From Galeruca laticollis (lineage: Eukaryota > Arthropoda > Insecta > Coleoptera > Chrysomelidae), in the NCBI GenBank assembly GCA_963921935.1, contig OY998176.1:143326305-143390304 (forward strand): DNA of 64,000 nucleotides. Direction: 5' to 3'. Made by a program: the position numbers and the translations under genes. Positions within the stretch are counted from its first letter, which is position 1. Each line of letters opens with the position of its first letter. This document shows, piece after piece, positions 1-10,792 of this stretch. The notes under the pieces were generated by a model that searched no databases, was not told where the DNA came from, and saw only the letters and a list, made by a program, of their open reading frames with translations.

Positions 1-1
1 T

Positions 2-264
2 TCACATGTGTTTGTACGAATTGACCGATTAAGAAAATCATTAGAACCAGTATATGAGGGCCCGTTTTTAGTATTAGAACGAAATGATAAATATTACACG
101 GTATAAATATTACATCCTCGGGCACACAAGAACCGGAAGCTCAACCAGTCAACTCTACAGAAGTTGTAAGTGATGATCGTGATAATGAAAGAGTTCGAAC
201 ATCGCGTAGTGGACGGAAAGTGATATTTCCAAGTAAATACCTTGAGAAAATTGTATATATATAA
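2..264 (+). pseudogene. Ty3/gypsy-type pol C-terminal fragment
   Basis: The frame open from the window edge to about 106 reads RKSLEPVYEGPFLV, a motif typical of the integrase C-terminus of Ty3/gypsy pol proteins. After a frame change, 196-264 gives RTSRSGRKVIFP, resembling the basic tail that ends many gypsy pol proteins. The fragment is cut by the window start and shows no LTR. It probably belongs to an element extending to the left. Family assignment rests on the motif alone. Confidence 0.6.
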
Positions 265-316
265 AAGCGTTTTGTATAGATATAATCAGCTATTATGATA
301 ATTTGTTGGGTATATA

Positions 317-2301
317 ATGTCAAGGCGTGGTTTATCATTGGAAGAGCTGGAGAGAGCACTGTTAGAAAGTAGTGACAGTGAAACCGAAAATGTTGTTACT
401 AGAGCCGAATCTGAAACGGAAAGCGAGTCTGGGGATAACGACGATGATCCAGAATGGTTGCCACATGAGGAAATGGAATCTCAGATGTTGGGTAATTTAT
501 CAAAAATTTGGAATAAAAAGGATTTGGAATTCGAAAAGTCAAATATTCCAAAACGTCCGAAACTCAATATGAAAAGAACAGAAGAAAGGAAAACTTTGTC
601 TGGACCCGGAAATAGATCAGAAGATGATACAACTTTACAAGAAATAACAAGTGTTCAGGTAAGTTATATTATATACGTGTGAGGTATAAGCATTTTTATT
701 GCCTTATTATTTTTTTGACTGATCCTGCGAATGAAGAACCTAGCTTTGTGGTTACCCCAGCTAAAGACAAGTTGTATGGAAAAAATGGCTACCAGTGGGT
801 TTCCAAACCAACCGGCACGGAGAAACGCAAGACCTCTTCGAAAAATATTATATATGTAAAACCAGGACTTTCGCCGTAATTACGAAATAAACTTGATCCA
901 GTACGCGCATTTCAAATATTTTTCTCGGATGATACGTTGAATATTATAGTGGAATACACTAATCAAAAGATTCGCTCAGCAAGTCAAAATTACGATAAGG
1001 AGCTAGCGTTTATTTCCGAAACAAGTTTGGAAGAACTAAAAGCATTACTTGGATTATATATTTTGGCCGGAGTTTTGAAAGATAATCACTAGGCGACCGA
1101 CACCATGTTCCATACCACCTTTTGTGGTACTCGATATAAAGCAACAATGACTCAAAAGCGTTTTGAGTTTTTGACAGCCTGCTTACGTTTTGATGACGCT
1201 AATACACACGAGGAAAGAAGACAAGAATCTAGATTTGCACCAATAGAAGACATTTGGAATAAGTTTACAGAGATATGTAGAAGCTCGTACAAACCAGTTT
1301 CATATGTAACTATCGACGAACAGCTAGTAGGATTTCGGGGTCACTGTGCGTTTCGTATGTACATACCAAACAAACCAGCTAAATATGGCCTGAAACTTGT
1401 TCTGTTATGTGATGTATCTACGAAATATCTAGTAGATGCATCTCCTTATGTCGGAAAATCCACAAAAACAAATGGATTGCCATTGGCAGATTATTATGTT
1501 GAAACATTGACCAAATCAATCCACGGAACAAACAGGAATGTTACCATGGATAATTGGTTTACCAATATTCCTTTGGCTTAAAAGTTATTGACTAATCCTT
1601 ATAAACTAACTGTAGTTGGTATTCTAAGGAAAAACAAAAAAGAGGTTCCAAAGGAATTTATAGAAATAGATAAAGATAGAAGGGTACATACTTCCTTATT
1701 CGCATACAATGAAAGAGCGACTCTAGTATCATATAAGCCCAAAGCTAACAAACATGTGCTCTTACTGTCAACCATGCATGAAACGGGAACTGTAAATAAA
1801 ACAACACACAAACCAGAAATAATACATACATACAATTCCACGAAGGGTGCTGTTGACACATTTGACCAAATGTATCAAAACTTGAACTGTAATCGTAAAT
1901 ACCTTAGATGGCCAATGTGTATTTTTTACAATTTACTGAATATGGCATGCATAAATTCGGTTGTGATTTACAATCATAACGTTATTTCGCATGGCGGCAA
2001 CCCCATAGCAAGAGACAAGTATATGCAGAATTTGCACATCAGGTTGACTCAGCCTTGGCAATCTTCACGTTTGGCTCATAATCCAAGATTTAGCATCCCT
2101 TTGCGCACTATGATAGAAGAAGTACTAGGAGAAGGGCAGCAACCTGCGTTACAGGAACGTCCAGAGTCTCAAAAAGGACGTCGAACTTACTGTCACATGT
2201 GTCCATCAGCAAAGAGAAGCATGACCACGACCTACTGTTTGAAGTGCAATAAACCCATATGCGGTGCGCATCAAAATAAAATATGTTCAAAATGTAGTTA
2301 A
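317..2301 (+). pseudogene. piggyBac transposase, decayed
   Basis: This is the transposase that cuts and pastes piggyBac DNA at TTAA sites. An acidic N-terminus (317-682) is followed by the catalytic region in one frame (679-2301). The three expected aspartates are visible in TIDEQL, TMDNWF and VDTFDQM. A cysteine-rich C-terminal zinc domain (CHMCP, CLKC, CSKC) closes the protein. The copy is inactive: in-frame stops lie at 877-879, 1090-1092 and 1579-1581, and the N-terminal acidic part is in another frame. A CAG|GTAAGT donor-like site at 656-664 suggests an intron, but no acceptor near 700-745 restores the frame. Order and length match a full-size piggyBac protein. Confidence 0.9.
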
Positions 2302-2574
2302 AGTTTTATTTGTATTTTTTATTTGTTTGCTTAGAGCATTTTTTAGTTATCATTGTTTCCGTTCTGGAAAACATAAAATGTTTTTGATTGTTTGCTGAAT
2401 GTATTTGTAGTTACCATTAATGTTAACATACATTATTCTCTTCAAAATAAATGTTTTTTCAATGACCAATTGTGTTTCATTAGTTAAGGTTAAGATTTAG
2501 ATACTCAAATGCCATAAAAAGTATTTTACGTAAAATTTACGTATCGATACCGGTAACATATGATTAATTATCGA

Positions 2575-2591
2575 TACCGGTCTAGGGTTAA
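2575..2591 (+). repeat. piggyBac 3' terminal sequence plus TTAA
   Basis: The sequence TCTAGGG at 2581-2587 is followed directly by TTAA (2588-2591), which matches the end and target site of piggyBac elements. A short TATCGATACCGG motif occurs twice just inside (about 2542 and 2569). I could not find the matching CCCTAG end before 317, so the left terminus appears to be lost. Confidence 0.65.
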
Positions 2592-3248
2592 AAAAAGAAA
2601 ATCGACCTTATATCGATTCTATATGATAGCTAACGGGCCAAACAATGTGTAAAAAAATCGACAGCAATCAAAATGCAAAATTTTGTTCCCAGCAGTTACG
2701 CAGAAAAACAGTGTTTTTTTTTGCTCGGTAAAATCAACAAATCAACCACGTTAAAACCAACAATTAAATTTGGATATAGGGTTTTGGTATTTCATTTTGT
2801 AATACTCTGAAGTACTTAAATCTCTATTTATAGTATAATTGTGCAATTTCTTACCTGGTTGTTACGCGTCTCAAAATTACCACGATTTTCGTCACTTTTT
2901 TCCGATTTATTGCTATCTAGCAACGAAAATATAATAAATTCGACTTTTAAACCAATTCTATCTTGTAGAAAATTTCATAACAAACAAGCTCACAAGTAAT
3001 GATTTTTTCTCAAAACTGCATACGTACAGAGTTATATTGAAAATAGTGATAGAAAAAGCGGCGTTTTCGTGCATTTTTGCAGTTTTAGATTTTTTTTGCA
3101 AATAGCACAACTTTCTGAGCTAGCGCATACTTTATAATATGATTGTATATATCATTTACGATCAGTCTTGAGAATATCTAAGTTACGTAACGACACAACC
3201 ATATCTGGTAGGTTTTGAGTCTAATTCTCCTGGATTAGTAGTAAAGTC
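2592..3248. other. non-coding AT-rich interval
   Basis: No open frame, RNA gene or clear repeat could be supported here. The base composition matches the neighbouring relics. Confidence 0.5.
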
Positions 3249-3404
3249 ACTCAGGTTGGGGAAGTCAGACTGCCACCGCAAGAGAATATTACAGCTCCAT
3301 TGCCACCCCCTGCATCGCCCTCAGTTCCGACTCATCAACCAGTGCCTGAACGTCCACAGCGTACACGTCGTCTACCTACATACTCGGGCTACTTTGTTCA
3401 ATGA
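3249..3404 (+). pseudogene. LTR-retrotransposon pol C-terminal tail
   Basis: This open frame ends at TGA 3402-3404 and gives a proline-rich stretch followed by RPQRTRRLPTYSGYF, like the last residues of LTR-retrotransposon polyproteins. Just beyond the nested insertion at 3409-4427 comes a purine tract (about 4449-4456) and a TGTTAT start typical of a 3' LTR. The order pol tail, polypurine tract, LTR therefore holds once the insertion is ignored. I cannot tell Ty1/copia from Ty3/gypsy. Confidence 0.5.
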
Positions 3405-3774
3405 CTTAGGGCCGATTGTACATAGCAGGCTTAAACCAAGGTTCATCGGAACTCAACAAATGGTTGAACCGGCCTATTAAAAGGATACAAATTGTACATA
3501 TCTCGTTCAACGTCGGTTCAGGTAAACTCCATTATTTTAATGTTGGTATCATATACACGGGGTTGCCAGATTTCTATTTATGAAGTATGTAAGGGTATCT
3601 TTGTTTGTCTTATAAGAAAAAAAGAGAGTATATAAAATATGACTTCTCTTCTTCTTATCATTTGAGTGAAGTAGAGAAGCTGAGTAACCACTATTTTTCT
3701 ATTTTACGAGGTTAGAGAATACGTTGTAGTTGTGTGTGTTGTTTTTTATGTGTTTATCGATTTAAAACAAAAAT

Positions 3775-3942
3775 ATGGAACAAAAACAAGAAAGAACACC
3801 AAACTTCACTAATTCAAAAGAAAGCTTGTTGGTGCAGCTAGCTAAACAATATAGAGATATTCTGGAAAATAAAAAGAGCGATGTCACTATAACGCGCAAG
3901 AAAAATGAGTGCTGGATCAAAATTGAATCCGAATTTAATTAA
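3775..3942 (+). pseudogene. Harbinger Myb/SANT-like protein, N-terminus
   Basis: This 55-residue ORF starts MEQKQERTPNFTN and continues with KESLLVQLAKQYRDILE and a later W (ECWIKIESEF). The pattern matches the first helices of the Myb/SANT-like DNA-binding domain used by PIF/Harbinger accessory proteins. The ORF stops after the domain where full-length proteins continue. It faces the truncated nuclease gene at 3968-4114 on the opposite strand. The truncation follows from the internal deletion of the element. Confidence 0.7.
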
Positions 3943-3967
3943 AAAAGTACCGTTACTTTTCGCAGAG

Positions 3968-4114
3968 CTAACGTTTTAATCTTTGTAAAAAATTAGTGTA
4001 ATTCCACTTCACAAAATGATTGTCCCTTTGTCTATATATTTGTAGTTGCATTTCTGGCTGTTGCAAATTATTAACTAATTCCATAAAATCTTCATCTTCA
4101 GACATTTCTTCCAT
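3968..4114 (-). pseudogene. Harbinger nuclease, N-terminal stub
   Basis: A 48-residue frame runs from the ATG at 4114 to a stop at 3968. It is acidic at the start (MSEDEDFMEL) and then reads NHFVKWNYTNFLQRLK, resembling the segment preceding the helix-turn-helix of Harbinger nucleases. No catalytic residues are present because the rest of the gene is deleted. It is convergent with the Myb-like ORF at 3775, the same layout as the larger Harbinger at 40593-45353. Confidence 0.5.
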
Positions 4115-4457
4115 TTTAAAAAATAAAGGTAACTGTTATTTGTCCAAGAGATAACCATTAAAAAACAAAACTGTTTCAAATGAAAAATCAAAATTTGTTT
4201 TTTTTTATGTCTCTCTGTCAGTATCAACGTCATCAACACAACGTTGTATGCTGGGGTAGCAACATACTAAATAGAAAAATACTTCTGAACTTGGTTTAAG
4301 CGGGGAAAATTGACCGATTTGTAGAACTCGTAGTTAAACGTGGTTTAGGATCTGAACTAGTATTGTACAACGTTAAGAACCGGGTTTATCTTGAACCGAG
4401 GTTAAACTCGCATTGTACAATCGGCCCTTAATGTTTATTTCAAATAGTGTGGGAGAT

Positions 4458-4683
4458 TGTTATACCCTATATAATAGTTCACTTAGCGCGTGCTTGTCAA
4501 TTGTGTTATGTAACCGAGCCTCTATTTTCTTTTATTATATGATAGTCGAATGTCATGTGTCCTGGGCGAGCGAACCATTATTCGCTTCTGTTATTAGATG
4601 TTATATTATTTGTAAAACAATATTTTAAAGTATGTAATGTCGACATCAAATTATTCGGTCTCTCCCCCGTCATTAGTTACGAC
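4458..4683 (+). repeat. putative 3' LTR
   Basis: A purine-rich GTGGGAGA tract just upstream precedes TGTTATACCCTATATAATAG, which looks like the start of an LTR. The end is placed at TTACGACA (about 4683) only because it gives a CA terminus. No second copy of this LTR is in the window, so both ends are provisional. Confidence 0.35.
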
Positions 4684-5040
4684 AAATTAAAAAAAAGTGT
4701 CGAAGAATTTCACTATTTATAAATATATCAAACGTCTGTTATGACAATATTTTTAATAGTTTTTTTTTATTTTCAGATTCGTAAAATCCATGCGACAATG
4801 CTTCAAGAGACACGTATATTTGACGTGTAAAAACGTAATAACTAAAGATGCATTTATTGGTATTTTTGAAGCAGGAGTTAGTCAGTGTGATACTAAATCA
4901 GAAAATACTTTAAATGAAATAGGCATAGATTAAAATTAAATAGTAAGTTCCGTATTTTGACATTCGCTAAAAGCAAAAGTATTGCAGATATACATTTTGT
5001 TCTGTGAGCAATATCAACACGTACGCAGTTTTAAATACGA
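4684..5040. other. unassigned interval
   Basis: A pyrimidine tract ending TTTTCAG near 4777 resembles a splice acceptor. A short plus-strand frame follows and ends at the TAA near 4931. I cannot link it to a gene. Confidence 0.3.
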
Positions 5041-5391
5041 TATTAGAAGGCGTTCTTTATTGTCAATACAATGCGTTAATCTACTCCTGAAGCTTCGTTA
5101 AACTCTTTCCAGAATATTGACGGGTATGCCGGCTATAGCTTGAAGGATTTTGTTCATATTCCAAAAGAAGTCTCACAACTGAAGAAAATAAGAACGTCGT
5201 AGGCATTGTAAGAAGCGCTCCGCATGAATCTGTCGAGCAATAAAAACACGTAGATTAAGCTTCTACACTATATCTAATTTTTAGGATGAAATTTCAATTC
5301 TTCATTGAGGATCTGCCTCACAGAACGAACAGAAAACCCAACAGCAATTGCATATTTTCGAGCAGAGCGCCAAGGTGATTTCACAACAGAC
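5041..5391 (-). pseudogene. DDE transposase relic with internal deletion
   Basis: Read on minus, 5391-5281 encodes RSARKYAIAVGFSVRSVRQI, a helix-turn-helix typical of a mariner/Tc1-like transposase family common in arthropods. After a frame break it continues as FIARQIHAERFLQCL. It then jumps to the family's C-terminal pattern (GIPVNILERV, then RSFRSRLTHCID, broken by a stop). The catalytic core that should lie between is gone. Assignment is by remembered family pattern, so the exact subfamily is uncertain. Confidence 0.5.
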
Positions 5392-5559
5392 TATGTTATA
5401 AAATTGATGTTTTGCGGTATTCTTACTGTACGGTACGTGAAAGTCCAGGTTTCTTTTTTCTCATCATTAGTTTCTTTGAAGCTATTTACCCAGGAAAATA
5501 TACTACTTCCAACATGTAGATTGAAAATGAAGAGAGGGAATAGATAAAAATAGAAGAAT

Positions 5560-6545
5560 TACGGCAGTAGACAAAATCGTTTTATCAGGATCGTGGGAAT
5601 TACAGGTGGTTTATTATTGAGATATTTTTATAAATACATTACAGTTATAATACAAATATTAGCATACGACTTATTTCGCATATTATGATACACTGTTAAA
5701 GAAAATGGTGATATACTGAATATACTTTTACAACATATTGTTGCCATATAATATTCCTTATAATGCTAATGAAAATTGTTATGCTTATATTCATTAATTG
5801 CACTCTCGATATTGATGAATGTCATTTTTTTAGATTTTTGCCGTTGATTGATAGGCTATCAATCAACGCTATCGCTTTGTCCTCTAGTGATTTTTTTAGT
5901 GGCATATTATATCATCCAGTATAATTCCATGAATTGTTGATGCTTATTGTCATTAGTTGAGAATTTTGGTTGATGAAAGGGCTCTTTGAATAATATTAAT
6001 ATATAAAATTGCAAAACCCTGGTAGTTGGGGAGGCATTTTTTTTCATAATGAATTATTTCTTTGTAAATTAATCTGGTTGTTACAATGAAGAGATAGACG
6101 AAACTACTGTTGATTTTTTTATTGTTCATTGGATTAAGCTCTCAGTATAGTACAATATTACTATTTCTCAATTAATAAACTAAACTGTCCACATTACACA
6201 CCTGTATTTCTAACCTTCTTTAATTACGAACTTTTACATAATGAGTTGTGTATACATTTTGCTGTGCTAAACTGGCTAGTCATAGCCTGAATGCATTTCT
6301 TGTTTATTGAAAACTGGAAGTAAATGCTCGATCACTCATCTGCAAAACAGACGTCACTACAGGTTGCAAAAAGTACATTAGCAGTGTAGTAAAAACTTGT
6401 TACAGTTAAAATAAGATACTATGATATAAGAATCGCGCGTGCGCTCCTCGAGGTCGGTGCCTACAGACAAATACGTTTAGCTATTGCACTTTATTTTATC
6501 CTGTTAGCGAAAAAGAATAAAACACTGAATTTATATGTATTTGTC
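5560..6545. other. non-coding AT-rich interval
   Basis: No coding frame or known element end is recognised. A short palindrome-like GATTGATAGGCTATCAATC lies near 5848. Confidence 0.45.
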
Positions 6546-6550
6546 TCTTT

Positions 6551-6840
6551 CTAATTAGGTAAGGACAGAGACTTAGTTGTCGACATAAAGAAGAGAAAAA
6601 CCGCATACTTGGGACATGTAATCAGGAGTGATAGAATGAGGCTGCTGAAAATAATAATGGAAGGCAAAATAGAAGGCAGACGAGGTATAGGAAGACGCCA
6701 ACATTCGTGGTTGAAAAACATAAGAGACTGGACCGGACTAGACTCACATTCCTTATTCCGAGCTGCTCAAAACCGAACCCAGTTCGCCGAGATTGTTGCC
6801 AACCTTCACTAAGGTGAAGACGGAACCGAAAGAAGAAGAG
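6551..6840 (+). pseudogene. LINE reverse transcriptase C-terminal fragment
   Basis: The frame covering 6609-6812 reads LGHVIRSDRMRLLK, then GRRGIGRRQHSWLKNIRDW, ending in FAEIVANLH. This is the conserved 3' end of ORF2 in CR1/Jockey/RTE-like non-LTR retrotransposons, and the upstream codons KKRKTAY are in the same frame. Only the last ~90 residues are present, as in a 5'-truncated LINE. A 21-bp repeat (6534 and 6889) may be its target duplication. The related RT core at 57920-58680 could be the same broad family. Confidence 0.7.
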
Positions 6841-6841
6841 T

Positions 6842-7160
6842 ACATTGACGATAAAACATATATGACCCCAGAATATTCTTAACGCTGTATGTATTTGTCT
6901 CTTTCTAACACATTGAAGATAAAACATACGGTAGAAACACTGAGTCTTTTCCATCACGTGACTGATACGACATCAACCATATGCATCTTAATGAAAACAA
7001 TACGACAAACGCTTGTATTCAGTTTCGCTCTTTTTCTGTTATTAGAAGAAGACGTACCAACATAGTATGTGTTGAATGTTGTCGTCAACTAAGTCACGTG
7101 ATGGAAAAGCTTCACCGTTTCTACTGTATGTGCCCCCAGAACATTCCTAGAACTGTATAC
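6842..7160. repeat. compound direct and inverted repeat block
   Basis: Two copies of an ACATTGA(C/A)GATAAAACATA segment lie at about 6842 and 6910. The segment around 6865 (CCCCAGAATATTC) recurs directly near 7131 (CCCCAGAACATTC). The block around 6925-6962 is inverted at about 7093-7128, sharing GTCACGTGATGGAAAAG. No gene is seen inside. It may be a small decayed element next to the tRNA-like sequence. Confidence 0.5.
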
Positions 7161-7230
7161 GAAATAGCTCAGTTGGGAGGGCGTTGGATCGAAAATGTAA
7201 AGGTAAGTGGCCCGATCCCGAGTTTCGGCA
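7158..7230 (+). pseudogene. tRNA-Phe(GAA)-like pseudogene
   Basis: The 73-nt stretch matches the general insect tRNA-Phe layout. It shows GAAATAGCTCAGTTGGGAG (box A region), an anticodon loop TCGAAAA with GAA in position, a box B-like CCCGATCCC, and the 3' end TTTCGGCA. The 5' acceptor strand and the anticodon and T stems carry mismatches, so it is probably a pseudogene or a tRNA-derived SINE head. No intron is seen. Confidence 0.6.
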
Positions 7231-7261
7231 GTCAAATAATGAATTTTTTTTCTAATCTATA

Positions 7262-8095
7262 AATACATTCTGCTAATCTGTTAAACAATATCGGTGATGT
7301 AACGAAATGTATCTGATTTGTTTATTAAATATTCGTGCATTTACCTAAAGCAACAGAATTAATTAAAGCTTGGCCCAAAAAGGTGGTTTGTCAGAACATT
7401 TAATAAAATAATGTCTTAATTTGTTTGTCTTACTATTGTAAATAGTTTTTATAGCCTATCCGAAGCAGTATTGTTTTTCTGTTGGAAATAATTTTTTGTT
7501 TTCATTTTTTTAAAGAATTATCGTTTTATTTTGTTAATGTTTAAGAATTTTCTGTATACATTTATTGACAGTTTTTGCGTAACATAAAATGTTTTACTTC
7601 TAAAGCTATTATCAAAATTGCTTTTTATCTTCAATGAGTTCCTTTGGAAAATGATCCAGATGTTTATGTATAAACTTTATGCATTGAATAAAAGTTACAA
7701 ACGCGTTTTTTTTTATTTCTTCGCCTATAGTCTCATTAAACACGGATTTGACCAAAAAAATAAGGATAACACATTTACCTTCTATTCTACTACTTACTTC
7801 TGAATCGTATCAGTACACAGTGACTTTATACAAAAACAGTGGCGATAATAGAGGCTACAAGCTCCGTCATTAACAGTCGGTGGGAAATTATAGATTCAAA
7901 CATTATGCCGTTTTTTTTTAAATATCTTTGACTATAGGATAGTTTCTACTCAAAAAAATATCTTAATATGGAAGTACTGAAAGAGGAAATATTTTGTGTA
8001 ACTTTTTTACATTACATGTCTACGCCAAATGTATCATCATTTATTTTTGAAAGTGCCTATAGATTCTTTAAATTTCGTTAGACCTGTATTAAATA
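7262..8095. other. non-coding AT-rich interval
   Basis: Short frames only, with low-complexity A/T content. Nothing recognisable is seen. Confidence 0.45.
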
Positions 8096-9190
8096 TACGA
8101 GGGTATATTAAAAAATTCTTAGCCTACTATAGAACCAAACAAAATTTCAATGTCAAAATATTTTATTACTCAACATATTTCTTAATTACAGCGAACCTGC
8201 AACGTCTCGACACCTTTCAAAAAAATGTTTCTTATTGCTCTGCAAACCAGACCTCCACAGCTTTTATTACCTCCTCGTTGGAAGACAATTTACGACCTTT
8301 TAAACTTTTTTTCAGTTGAGGAAAGAGATGATAGTCGGACGGGGCCAAATCTGGTGAATAAGGGAGGTGCTCTAGTAATTCAAACCCTAAATCACGAATT
8401 TTTTGCATGGCAACATGAAATTTGTCTGCAGGGGCGTTGTACTGCAAAAACAAAACACCTTTGGATAGCTTTCCGCGTCTTTTCTCTTTAATTTTTTCCC
8501 GTAGAGTGGTCAGTAATTTCGAATAGTAATCTCCAGTTATTGTTCTACCCTTATCCAAAAAATCAATTATGATTACTCCATGACACCTAACTTCTTAGGT
8601 CTTGGAGAACCAGAGTGTCGCCATTCCATCGATTGTTGCTTTGTTTCTGGATCGTAGAAATGTACCCAAGTCTCATACATAGTAACAATTCGGTTTACGA
8701 AGTCTACATCGTTTTCAAATCGAGCACAGATCGAACGCGATGCTTTTACCCTTGCACGCTTTTGGTCAACATTCAAACATTTGGGGATCCATTTTGCAGA
8801 AATTTTTCTCATGTTCAAATTGACGTGAACTATATGATGAACGCGTTCGTATGAAATATTCAGTGCTTCAGATATCCGTTTTAGCCCAATTCGACGGTCT
8901 GATAAAATCATGTCATGAACTGCATCGATATTTTCGGGGACTGACACAGAAACTGGCCTTCCCGATCGGTCATCATCTTCAATGGAAAATTTACCTCTTT
9001 TGAAGCTTGCAGTCCAATTTTTCACGGTCGCATACGAAGGACATTGATCACCAAGGGTATTAAGCATACCTTCGTAAATCTGCTTACCTCTTAACCCTTT
9101 TAAATACAGGTACTTGATGATGGCTCGATACTCCAATTTTTCGATTTGCACAATTTCGGTGGACATCTTTTTACATCAGAATTATTTCAC
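8096..9190 (-). mobile_element. mariner copy 1
   Basis: A TACGAGGGTATATT terminus begins at 8096 after a TA and lies at the 3' end of a minus-strand mariner transposase. The opposite terminus was not found: beyond the start codon (9166) the sequence soon becomes Penelope-like. A second copy of the same family lies at 59375-60530 and shows the other terminus. Confidence 0.7.
8232..9166 (-). pseudogene. mariner transposase, catalytically dead
   Basis: The protein starts MSTEIVQIEKLEYRAIIKYL and shows the paired helix-turn-helix DNA-binding region (residues ~1-110, including YERVHHIVH) and the DD34D core in two pieces. The first catalytic position reads TMYETW and the second LQYNAP, so both expected aspartates are tyrosine. 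The third is kept in YSPDLAPSDYHLF. A deletion near 8573-8590 removes the segment between PRPKK and DKGRT and shifts the frame. This copy cannot be active. Confidence 0.9.
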
Positions 9191-9207
9191 TTTTGACAAT
9201 AAGATAT

Positions 9208-9405
9208 ATACTCAAAATAGGAAGCCTTATATAACTAATTTTAGCAAACATTTTTATGGATAGTTTAAAAAGAAAAATCTTTGAAAGTAATATTTCAAAA
9301 AATATCTTATTTTGGTATAGATGTGTGGATGACATATTAGCTTGTTTCACAGGTAGTGAACGACAATTAGATGTATTTTTCAATCATATTAATCGGAAAT
9401 TTTGT
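9208..9405 (+). pseudogene. Penelope-like reverse transcriptase fragment
   Basis: The frame reads a degraded GSLI..LILANIFMDSLKRK and then FWYRCVDDILACFTGSERQL, the RT catalytic palm (VDD) of Penelope-like elements. It lies directly beside mariner copy 1 and runs into the tandem duplication at 9367. One stop interrupts it near the start. It is a small relic only. Confidence 0.7.
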
Positions 9406-9899
9406 CTTGTTTTTATACGATTAAAAGGTTTATCCTGGACAAATTATGGAAATTAAAGAAGATGGAAAACAATATAAAATAAAATCTCTCACTCCAAGTG
9501 GATTGTTTCAGTGGAAATGGCCCACGCCTGACGATGTCTGGTACGCAGAAGATGAGATTTTAGAGACCATAAAGACGCCTATCCTATCCAAAAGAGGTTC
9601 CTTCATGATACAAATCGAAAATTATTAGATTAGATTAGATGTATTTTTCAACAATATTAATCGGAAATTTTGTCTTGTTTTTATACGATTAAAAGGTTTA
9701 TCCTGGGCAAATTATGGAAATTAAAGAAGATGGAAAACAATATAAAATAAAATCTCTCTCTCCAAGTGGATTGCTTCAGTAGAAATGGCCCACGCCTGAC
9801 GATGTCTGGTATGCAGAAGATGAGATTTTAGAGACCATAAAAACGCCTATCCCATCCAAAAGAGGTTTCTTCATGATACAAATCGAAAATTATTTTTAA
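9367..9899 (+). repeat. 268-bp tandem duplication with unidentified ORF tail
   Basis: Positions 9367-9634 and 9635-9899 are two tandem copies differing at only a few bases. Each begins in the Penelope RT end and contains a ~60-codon frame reading WKWPTPDDVWYAEDEIL and SKRGSF. Copy 1 is open (9446-9628); copy 2 has a TAG in the same frame. I do not recognise the protein. It looks like the C-terminus of another mobile-element ORF joined to the Penelope scrap. Confidence 0.65.
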
Positions 9900-10742
9900 G
9901 CTCTTTCAAACTTTATTTTCTAATGTAGGTATTCTTTAAGTTTTTTTTAACGAAAAAATTTATTTTATTTTGCAGTTTGCAATGTTTTTTTTATATTTTG
10001 TTATCTTAATAGTTTATAAAAAAATAGATAAAATTGTATATTTATCTAATTTCTATGCTTAAAGCCTCAAAAACGACTACTAATACATTTAGGAATCATA
10101 TTCATGGCCAAAGTCACTTATGCGCTTATCTGTATTTACGTTTTCTAAATAAAACAACGTGTGGCCAAAGGAACCCAACTTGGTCGTCTGTCTTTGGCCA
10201 CCCTTATTTTTTTTAAGCGGAATTAGATAGCTTTTAGCTTCTTGTCATTTTCAAAGTTTAAAGTTGAAAGTACTAATACAGACCTGTAAAATGCGATAAA
10301 TTACACAAATTCATAACTTCCGGCTTAAAAGTTGTTACACTGTTAAATTTAAAAGTGGACCAAAGTAACCCAAGTTTACGGTACTTAATTTTTTATCGAC
10401 GACTTGTATCCAAAAATCGCACGTCTCTTCTATTTTTTTATTCCTAACAACAAATCAAATTTGAAAAAAAAATGGACACTCTGTGGGATTATGATTATTT
10501 GCGTATTTGCCAATTCAATAAATCAATATGATTAATTATATGTCACATATGTGATGCGATTTTGAATTTTAGAGTCATATTTACATATTTTACTTTTCCG
10601 CCCAACCTATCTAATATGCGAGAAAAGTATTGGTTTACCCCAAAAAAAATTGGAATTTTGAAAAAATTTTTTGAGTTATTTTTACGTTTTCCATTAACAA
10701 CAATACGAAAAAATGGTTTCTAGAAAAAAAATCCTGTGTGTA
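9900..10742. other. non-coding AT-rich interval
   Basis: No gene is seen. A motif like GTGG(C/A)CCAAAG.AACCCAA appears near 10160 and 10355, possibly a weak dispersed repeat. Confidence 0.4.
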
Positions 10743-10772
10743 TGTCGTCGTCGTCGTCGTCGTTGTCGTCGG
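10743..10772. repeat. GTC/GAC trinucleotide microsatellite
   Basis: About nine consecutive GTC units with one GTT interruption. Confidence 0.9.
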
Positions 10773-10792
10773 CCACTTTTTCTTACATGTCT

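Larger units (their letters stand above)
3409..4427. mobile_element. PIF/Harbinger internal-deletion derivative
   Basis: The left end GGGCCGATTGTACA (3409) and the right end TGTACAATCGGCCC (to 4427) are inverted copies, and similarity continues about 40 bp inward. TTA flanks both ends (3406-3408 and 4428-4430), the 3-bp target duplication typical of PIF/Harbinger. Inside are the starts of two convergent genes, a Myb/SANT-like ORF on plus and a nuclease N-terminus on minus. The catalytic middle is missing, so this is a 1,019-bp non-autonomous deletion copy. It sits inside the 3' region of an LTR retrotransposon. Confidence 0.85.

Noticed and set aside
3256..3480. 74-codon plus-strand ORF starting MGKSDCHRK
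   Set aside because: It lies in a different frame from the pol-tail similarity (3249-3404) and runs into the Harbinger end; no domain.
5848..5872. Short palindrome GATTGATAGGCTATCAATC
   Set aside because: Single short hairpin without termini, ORF or transcription context.
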